DNA of 18,448 nucleotides, taken from NCBI GenBank assembly GCA_034178815.1, contig JAXFQS010000112.1:1-18448 (forward strand), read 5' to 3'. This document shows, one piece after another, positions 14,170-18,448 of this stretch; the first letter of the stretch is position 1; each line of letters opens with the position of its first letter. Origin of the DNA: JAXFQS01 sp034178815 (GTDB lineage: Bacteria > Verrucomicrobiota > Kiritimatiellia > RFP12 > DVOR01). The translations under genes were made by a program, and so were the position numbers. The notes under the pieces were generated by a model that saw nothing but the letters and a program-made list of their open reading frames with translations, ran no database searches and was not told the origin of the DNA.

Positions 14170-14916
14170 ATGATCCAACTCAAGACCCCAGACGAAATCG
14201 AGAAGATGCGCGTGGCCGGCCGGTTGACCGCCCAAGTGCTCAAACAACTCTGCGATTCCGTCCGTCCTGGCGTCACCACCGCTGAAATCGACGAGTTGGC
14301 CCGCGACCTCATCGCCCAGGCGGGAGGGATACCCGTCTTCCTCAACTACCACGGCTATCCCGCCGCCGCCTGCATTTCGGTTAACGACGAAGTCATCCAC
14401 GGAATCCCCGGCGAGCGCATCATCCAGAACGGCGACATCGTCAGCATCGATGTTGGAGTCAAATACGACGGCTTCGTCGGAGACACCGCCTACACCGTCG
14501 CCGTCGGCGACATACCCGACCGTACCCGCGAACTCCTCGACGCAACCCGCGAAGCCCTCGAAGCCGGCATCCGCCAAGTCCGTCCTGGCGCCCGACTCTC
14601 CGACATCTCCCACGCCGTCGAAACCCGCGCCAAAGCCTCCAAGTGCGGCGTTGTGCGAGACTTTGTCGGCCACGGCGTCGGGCGGGAAATGCACGAAGAC
14701 CCCCCCGTGCCCAACTACGGTCGCCCCGGTAGAGGCCCCCTGCTCAAGCCCGGCATGACCTTCGCCATCGAGCCAATGATCAATTTGGGTTCGCCCGAAG
14801 TCGAAATCCTCGACGACGGGTGGACTGTTGTAACGCGCGACGGGCAACCGTCCGCACATTTCGAGCACACCGTGGCTGTGCTTGAAGACGGAGTGGACAT
14901 CCTGACCCTGCCCTGA
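14170..14916 (+). CDS. map: Methionine aminopeptidase, type I
   Basis: Removes initiator methionine from nascent chains, acting at the tunnel exit; 248 residues, the compact type Ia form without an N-terminal zinc finger. Metal ligands by position: Asp94, Asp105, His168, Glu201 and Glu232; His77 in NDEVIHGIPG and His175 complete the active site. ATG 14170 begins MIQLKTPDEIEKMRVAGRLT. There is no Shine-Dalgarno sequence (AAGTTTGAA precedes it), and it lies 7 nt after adk, suggesting coupled translation. Codons are the most C-ending of the window (Thr ACC 12, ACG 1; Leu CTC 11, TTG 3). Confidence 0.98.
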   Translation: MIQLKTPDEIEKMRVAGRLTAQVLKQLCDSVRPGVTTAEIDELARDLIAQAGGIPVFLNYHGYPAAACISVNDEVIHGIPGERIIQNGDIVSIDVGVKYDGFVGDTAYTVAVGDIPDRTRELLDATREALEAGIRQVRPGARLSDISHAVETRAKASKCGVVRDFVGHGVGREMHEDPPVPNYGRPGRGPLLKPGMTFAIEPMINLGSPEVEILDDGWTVVTRDGQPSAHFEHTVAVLEDGVDILTLP

Positions 14917-14950
14917 TTCTTTCGTCATCCCGCGAGGTTTAGCCCCTTGT

Positions 14951-14997
14951 GCGAAACGTGTCTTCTTGGGAATCGGAAAAAAGTCTGGAGCGTTCGC
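14951..14997. repeat. Interrupted inverted repeat before the alpha-operon promoter
   Basis: GCGAAACG (14951-14958) can pair with CGTTCGC (14991-14997), giving 7 bp with one bulged A and a 32-nt loop. It sits between the map stop and the promoter near 15030. There is an A-run (14977-14982) in the loop but no stem followed by T, so I do not call it a terminator. It is weak and may be chance. Confidence 0.2.
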
Positions 14998-15011
14998 TGA
15001 TTTTGGTGGAA

Positions 15012-15035
15012 TTGTGCCATGATAAATGGTATACT
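15012..15035 (+). promoter_or_regulatory. Extended -10 promoter before rpmJ (alpha operon)
   Basis: TATACT (15030-15035) is preceded by TG at 15027-15028, forming an extended -10 element. The -35 is poor: TTGTGC (15012-15017) is only 12 bp away and TTGGTG (15003-15008) is 21 bp away, so recognition would lean on the TG. The surrounding AT-rich stretch is conspicuous in this GC-rich cluster. Transcription would start near 15041, with a leader of about 32 nt before rpmJ. It lies in the 157-nt map-rpmJ gap (14917-15073), where infA normally sits. Confidence 0.6.
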
Positions 15036-15073
15036 GACCGCCTTTTTGTGAGCAAGAGAGAGAAAGTGTAGCC

Positions 15074-15187
15074 ATGAAGGTTCGCAGTTCAGTGCGACGT
15101 ATTTGTGAGCAGTGCCGCGTCGTTCGGCGCAAAGGGATCGTGCGGGTCATCTGCACCAACCCCCGCCATAAACAACGTCAGGGCTAA
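15074..15187 (+). CDS. rpmJ: 50S ribosomal protein L36, zinc type (bL36)
   Basis: Small large-subunit protein stabilising 23S rRNA, 37 residues. MKVRSSVRRICEQCRVVRRK matches the family start to end. The zinc ligands Cys11, Cys14, Cys27 and His32 are all present, so it is the C+ form. ATG 15074 follows a purine stretch AGAGAGAGAAAG that gives only a weak ribosome binding site. It is the first gene after the promoter near 15030 and lies 13 nt before rpsM. Confidence 0.97.
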   Translation: MKVRSSVRRICEQCRVVRRKGIVRVICTNPRHKQRQG

Positions 15188-15200
15188 GGAGAACAAGAAG

Positions 15201-15596
15201 ATGCCGAGATTGATGGGAGTCGATATCCCCGGAAAGAAGCGTATCGAATACGCCTTGCGGTACATCCACGGAATCGGTCCAAAACGCGCCGGTGACATCG
15301 TCGAAAAGTGCAACATCGCCGTCGGAAAGAAAGCCGACGACCTCACCCCCGACGAGATTCGCCAAATCGTCGCGTTCATCCAGGAGAACTACACGGTCGA
15401 AGGCGACCTCCGCCGCAAAGTCTCCGGAAACATTCGCCGCCTGATCGCGACCGGAACCTACCGTGGCCTGCGCCACAAGAAAGGTCTCCCCGTCCGCGGA
15501 CAGCGCACGCGCACCAACTCCCGCACCCGCAAGGGCGCCAAGAAGACCGTCAGTGCCGTCCGCGACAAGGCCGAGCGTCAGGCAATGAAGGCATAA
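15201..15596 (+). CDS. rpsM: 30S ribosomal protein S13 (uS13)
   Basis: Head protein forming intersubunit bridges and contacting the P-site tRNA with its tail; 131 residues. MPRLMGVDIPGKKRIEYALR is the family start. IHGIGPKRA (22-30) is the helix-two-turns-helix part, and the basic tail RGQRTRTNSRTRKGAKKTV is diagnostic. A final stretch of about ten residues (RDKAERQAMKA) is slightly longer than in many S13 proteins. AAGGAGA (15186-15192) precedes ATG 15201. Confidence 0.98.
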   Translation: MPRLMGVDIPGKKRIEYALRYIHGIGPKRAGDIVEKCNIAVGKKADDLTPDEIRQIVAFIQENYTVEGDLRRKVSGNIRRLIATGTYRGLRHKKGLPVRGQRTRTNSRTRKGAKKTVSAVRDKAERQAMKA

Positions 15597-15609
15597 GGAT
15601 TGAGTCCAC

Positions 15610-16089
15610 ATGAGCGAAACCAATAAAGAAACCCCCGCCCCCGAGGCGGAGAAGCCCCAGATGAGCGAAGCCGCCGCCATCTTGGCCGAAGGCACCGACC
15701 CCAAGGCCGGTCTCGCCGATGCCAAGAAAAAGCGCGTCAAATCCATTCCCGCCGGCATCGCCTTCATCCGCGCGACATACAACAACACCATTGTCTCCAT
15801 CACCGACATCCGCGGTGGCGTCATCGCCTGGAGTTCCGCCGGGAAAGCCGGCTTCAAAGGCTCCCGCAAGAGCACATCCTTCGCCGCCACCATGGTCGCC
15901 CAGGACGCCGCTCGCCAGGCCTACGCCAAAGGCATGCACGAGGTTGAAGTCCGCATCCAGGGCATTGGTGCTGGGCGCGAATCCGCCGTGCGCGCCATCC
16001 AGTCCGTTGGCATTGCCGTGAATATGATCAAGGATACGACGCCGATGCCCCACAACGGTTGCCGTCCCCGGAAGAGGAGGAGAGTCTAA
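15610..16089 (+). CDS. rpsK: 30S ribosomal protein S11 (uS11) with N-terminal extension
   Basis: Platform protein next to the 3' end of 16S rRNA and the mRNA exit, 159 residues against about 129 usually. The core begins near KKRVKSIPAGIAFIRATYNN. GSRKSTSFAA (84-93) and the end TPMPHNGCRPRKRRRV are diagnostic; the usual GPGPGRES reads GIGAGRES. About 30 extra residues at the N-terminus are rich in Glu, Pro and Ala. ATG 15610 follows AAGGA (15595-15599). An in-frame ATG at 15661, also encoding MSE and preceded by GGAG, would shorten the extension by 17 residues. The last codons AGG AGG AGA double as the rpsD ribosome binding site. Confidence 0.96.
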   Translation: MSETNKETPAPEAEKPQMSEAAAILAEGTDPKAGLADAKKKRVKSIPAGIAFIRATYNNTIVSITDIRGGVIAWSSAGKAGFKGSRKSTSFAATMVAQDAARQAYAKGMHEVEVRIQGIGAGRESAVRAIQSVGIAVNMIKDTTPMPHNGCRPRKRRRV

Positions 16090-16092
16090 GCC

Positions 16093-16722
16093 ATGGGAAG
16101 ATACACCGGACCAGCCTGCCGTCTTTGCCGCCGCGAAGGGCAGAAACTTTTTCTGAAGGGCGCCCGCTGCTTCATGGCCAAATGCGCGATTGAGCAAGGC
16201 CATTCCGCCCCCGGACAGCACGGAGCCCGCCGCGGCCGCAAGATGACCGAATATGGTACCCAGTTGCGCATCAAACAGCGCCTGCGCCGCCAGTTCGGGA
16301 TGCAGGAAGGGCAGTTCCGCCGCTTCTTCGACGAAGCCTATCGCCGCCAGGGCGTCACGGGCGAAGTCCTGCTCCAGTTGCTGGAGATGCGCCTAGACAA
16401 CCTCGTTTACCGTATGGGCTTTGCCAGTTCCCGTCGCAGTGCCCGCCAGTTCGTCCTGCACGGTCACATCAGCGTCAACGGCACGACCGCCACGATTCCG
16501 TCGATGATTCTTTCGGCGGGAGATGTGGTCGAGGTTCGTGACCGTCCGCGTAGCCGTGACTATGCGACCCGCGCCTTGGAAGCCGCTACTGGCAAACAGG
16601 TGGCCGCTTGGCTTTCTGTCGATGCCAAGGCTTTCCGCGGGGAGATCCTTGCCGTCCCGACGCGCGAGCAGATTGCTCCGATTGTGGATGAGCAGGCGAT
16701 TGTCGAACTTTACTCCCGCTAG
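16093..16722 (+). CDS. rpsD: 30S ribosomal protein S4, zinc type (uS4)
   Basis: Primary 16S rRNA binder nucleating the 5' domain and shaping the mRNA entry channel; 209 residues. Cys9-X2-Cys12 ... Cys26-X4-Cys31 is the zinc site known from the Thermus-type S4. The S4 RNA-binding domain is MRLDNLVYRMGFASSRRSAR (about 99-118) plus FVLHGHISVNG. GAGGAGG lies at 16074-16080. In E. coli S4 represses the alpha operon at an rpsM pseudoknot; no such leader is obvious upstream of rpsM here. The last third (after about 16490) turns G/T-ending in codon choice; all four later prolines are CCG. Confidence 0.98.
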   Translation: MGRYTGPACRLCRREGQKLFLKGARCFMAKCAIEQGHSAPGQHGARRGRKMTEYGTQLRIKQRLRRQFGMQEGQFRRFFDEAYRRQGVTGEVLLQLLEMRLDNLVYRMGFASSRRSARQFVLHGHISVNGTTATIPSMILSAGDVVEVRDRPRSRDYATRALEAATGKQVAAWLSVDAKAFRGEILAVPTREQIAPIVDEQAIVELYSR

Positions 16723-16741
16723 CCGGGATCCTGAAACGTCG

Positions 16742-16770
16742 GCTCCGCGCCCGCTTGGTCGGGGCGGAGC
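16742..16770 (+). promoter_or_regulatory. Hairpin between rpsD and rpoA
   Basis: GCTCCGC (16742-16748) pairs perfectly with GCGGAGC (16764-16770). Past a bulged G, CCCG (16750-16753) pairs with CGGG (16760-16763), leaving the loop CTTGGT. Only TTTA follows, so it would be a leaky terminator at most. It sits 20 nt after the S4 stop and ends 6 nt before the AAAGGA site of rpoA. It may set the ratio between ribosomal proteins and RNA polymerase alpha by attenuation, RNA cleavage or mRNA stabilisation (inference). Confidence 0.55.
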
Positions 16771-16788
16771 TTTACGAAAGGACGAAAC

Positions 16789-17856
16789 ATGGCGATTCGT
16801 GTAAGTCGTTTTGAGATGCCCGGGAAGATTGTCCGCGATGATGCGACGGCGACCGGGACTTATGTTCGTTTCTCCGCTGAGCCTTTCGAGGTTGGGTATG
16901 CCCGTACGCTGGGAAATTCCCTGCGCCGGGTGTTGCTCTCTTCGATTGAGGGGATTGCCATCACGGCGGTCAAAATCAAGGGTGTCTCGCACGAGTTTTG
17001 CTCGATTCCCGGGGTTGCAGAGGATGTCACGGACATCGTCCTGAACCTCAAGCGGGTGCTCTTCAAGAGTTACAATCGCAATCCGCGCTGGTTGAAGCTT
17101 TCCCGCAAGGAGCCGGGGGTTGTCACGGCTGCGGACTTTGCGTTGGACAATTCGATTCAGGTTCTGAATCCGGAGATGCCGATTGCCACTTTGGCGGAAG
17201 GCGCCTCTCTGGAGATGGAGGTTCTGATCAGCGTGGGGCGCGGTTTCTGTCCGGCGGAGGGGAACAAGCGTCCGGAGTTTGAAATCGGTGTGATTCCGAT
17301 CGATTCGATTTTCTCTCCGGTCTCGCGGGTCAACTTCGATGTGCTCAACACGCGCGTCGGGCAGCGGACGGACTATGAGAAGTTGGTCTTGGATATCTGG
17401 ACGGATGGGCGGGTCACTCCGGACGAGGCGCTGAAGACGGCGGCTGCGGTTTTGCGGCACCATCTGGATGTGTTTGTGGACTATCAGGACGATGTTCTGG
17501 AGATTATGAGCGGGGATGCGCCTGTGGATGAGGAGCGTCAGCGTCTGCGCAAGATCCTGAACATGAGCGTGAACGAAATCGAGTTGAGTGTCCGTGCGGC
17601 CAACTGTCTGAACAATGCGAACATTACCACGGTTGGTGAGTTGGCGTTGAAGTCTGAGGCGGCGATGCTCAAGTACCGCAATTTCGGTAAGAAGTCTCTG
17701 AACGAGATCAAGGACAAGCTCACGGAGTTTGGGCTGCATCTCGGCTACAAGTTCGATCTCACGCTACTGGACAAGCCGCCGGCGCCGTCTTTGGAGCCGG
17801 AGGATGATGAGATCGTCGAGGAGACGAGGGAAACAACTGAAGAAGACGAGGAATAG
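16789..17856 (+). CDS. rpoA: DNA-directed RNA polymerase alpha subunit
   Basis: Assembly platform of RNA polymerase, 355 residues against about 329 in E. coli. The N-terminal domain has FEVGYARTLGNSLRRVLLSS (33-52), the dimer interface signature. The C-terminal domain has ELSVRAANCLNN (265-276) with Arg269, Asn272 and Cys273, and FGKKSLNEIKD (299-309), the DNA and activator contacts. Beyond it lies an acidic tail: residues 337-355 are mostly Glu/Asp/Thr. AAAGGA (16777-16782) precedes ATG 16789. It follows a hairpin after rpsD and ends 6 nt before rplQ. Codons are G/T-ending. Confidence 0.99.
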   Translation: MAIRVSRFEMPGKIVRDDATATGTYVRFSAEPFEVGYARTLGNSLRRVLLSSIEGIAITAVKIKGVSHEFCSIPGVAEDVTDIVLNLKRVLFKSYNRNPRWLKLSRKEPGVVTAADFALDNSIQVLNPEMPIATLAEGASLEMEVLISVGRGFCPAEGNKRPEFEIGVIPIDSIFSPVSRVNFDVLNTRVGQRTDYEKLVLDIWTDGRVTPDEALKTAAAVLRHHLDVFVDYQDDVLEIMSGDAPVDEERQRLRKILNMSVNEIELSVRAANCLNNANITTVGELALKSEAAMLKYRNFGKKSLNEIKDKLTEFGLHLGYKFDLTLLDKPPAPSLEPEDDEIVEETRETTEEDEE

Positions 17857-17862
17857 TAGAGT

Positions 17863-18276
17863 ATGCGTCACAAATCTGTCGCAAAGAAGTTTGGCCGTTC
17901 GTCCGCCCATCGTGAGCAGTTGATGCGCATGTTGGTTGCGAATCTGATTCTGGCCGAGTCGATTACCACTACATTGCCGAAGGCTCGCGAGGCGCGCAAG
18001 GTTGCCGAGCGTGCGGTGACGATGGCTCGCAAGGGGACTTTGGCGGCTCGCCGTTTGTGTGCTGCGCGTCTGCGCAGTGTGGAGGCGGTGAAGAAGCTGT
18101 TTGACGAGATTGTCCCGGCGATGGAGGGGCGTCAGGGCGGCTATACGCGCATCACGAAGTTGGGTGCCCGCAAGGGTGACGCGGCTGAGTTGGTGGTGTT
18201 GTCGTGGGTTGCCAAGAAGGCTCCCGAGCCGGTGGTCGAGGCTCCTGCCGAGGTGCCGGCGCCTGAAGCGAAGTAG
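17863..18276 (+). CDS. rplQ: 50S ribosomal protein L17 (bL17) with acidic C-terminus
   Basis: Large-subunit protein near the tunnel exit, 137 residues. MRHKSVAKKFGRSSAHREQL is the family start, and LVANLILAESITTTLPKARE and YTRITKLGARKGDAAE are diagnostic. After the usual end of the fold there is a Glu/Pro/Ala-rich tail of about 20 residues (KKAPEPVVEAPAEVPAPEAK). GAGGAA inside the end of rpoA serves its start. Leu codons are TTG 8, CTG 4, CTC 0 by hand count. It is the last gene of the cluster, followed by an intrinsic terminator. Confidence 0.98.
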   Translation: MRHKSVAKKFGRSSAHREQLMRMLVANLILAESITTTLPKAREARKVAERAVTMARKGTLAARRLCAARLRSVEAVKKLFDEIVPAMEGRQGGYTRITKLGARKGDAAELVVLSWVAKKAPEPVVEAPAEVPAPEAK

Positions 18277-18298
18277 TTCGTTTCTCGCGTTTTGATGG

Positions 18299-18332
18299 AC
18301 GGCGATGCCCGATTGGGTGTCGCCGTTTTTTT
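18299..18332 (+). terminator. Intrinsic terminator of the cluster
   Basis: A 12-bp stem runs from 18299-18310 to 18315-18326 (ACGGCGATGCCC with GGGTGTCGCCGT). It has two adjacent G-U wobbles, a GATT tetraloop and a T-run of seven (18326-18332). It begins 23 nt after the rplQ stop. It is the only clear rho-independent terminator I see in the window. Confidence 0.9.
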
Positions 18333-18448
18333 GTGCTGTTTTGAGGGGCGCGGAGCGTCTGTCGGGGCGGATGGGTGGGGATGATTGGGGAGGGCGGGGT
18401 GGTTGTGCGTTCGTCTTTTTTAGAGGCGGACGGGGGCGGCGGGGGATG
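18333..18448. other. G-rich non-coding 3' flank
   Basis: No gene is supported here. The + strand is very G-rich and C-poor, so a transcript arriving from the right on the - strand would be C-rich and G-poor, suited to Rho loading (inference). TCTTTTTTAGA at 18414-18424 is a short AT island without a stem. The window ends before any new gene can be judged. Confidence 0.5.

Noticed and set aside
14917..14997. Terminator after map
   Set aside because: Only a 7-bp interrupted inverted repeat with a 32-nt loop and no T-run; read-through into rpmJ is likely.
16393..17739. 448-codon - strand frame opposite rpsD and rpoA
   Set aside because: Same effect: it spans the rpsD-rpoA gap only because of codon bias, and the real genes on the + strand are certain.

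Overview
The window is one uninterrupted, co-directional (+ strand) run of the bacterial translation core, corresponding to the str, S10, spc and alpha operons joined end to end: rpsL-rpsG-fusA | rpsJ-rplC-rplD-rplW-rplB-rpsS-rplV-rpsC-rplP-rpmC-rpsQ | rplN-rplX-rplE-rpsZ-rpsH-rplF-rplR-rpsE-rplO-secY-adk-map | rpmJ-rpsM-rpsK-rpsD-rpoA-rplQ. I recognise 32 protein genes: 27 ribosomal proteins, EF-G, SecY, adenylate kinase, methionine aminopeptidase and the RNA polymerase alpha subunit. I see no tRNA, rRNA, CRISPR array, insertion sequence or prophage gene.

Organism: a high-GC bacterium. The order fusA-rpsJ without tuf, no rpmD (L30), no infA between map and rpmJ, an EF-G lacking two usual EF-G I motifs, and acidic tails on S11, L17 and RpoA together suggest the PVC superphylum (Kiritimatiellota, Lentisphaerota or Verrucomicrobiota). 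This is a tentative inference from gene order and protein features, not a database result.

Layout: 1-246 is a C-rich, G-poor non-coding flank ending at a good sigma70-type promoter (TTGCCA, 17 bp, extended -10 TATCAT). Genes from rpsL to map then follow with mostly 0-25 nt gaps or TAATG overlaps. The exceptions are the rpsG-fusA gap, which holds a hairpin, and a 101-nt gap between rplN and rplX. The second gap contains two diverged copies of a ~40-nt unit and can be folded by hand into a multi-branched RNA whose closing stem abuts the rplX start. After map, a 157-nt gap carries an extended -10 promoter where infA normally lies. It is followed by rpmJ-rpsM-rpsK-rpsD, a hairpin, then rpoA-rplQ and a strong intrinsic terminator at 18299-18332. 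The last 116 nt are G-rich non-coding sequence.

How the genes work together: the ribosomal proteins build both subunits, EF-G drives translocation (or, if it is the divergent type, perhaps recycling), and Map trims initiator methionine from new chains. SecY exports or inserts nascent membrane proteins, Adk balances adenine nucleotides, and RpoA ties RNA polymerase supply to ribosome supply.

The less ordinary signals are the rplN-rplX intercistronic element and a block-wise alternation of codon choice and coding-strand GC skew along the cluster. That alternation switches sharply at several gene borders and once inside adk. There is no evidence here of a new multi-gene system such as defence or secondary metabolism. 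The best candidate for something undescribed is the RNA element in 8648-8748.
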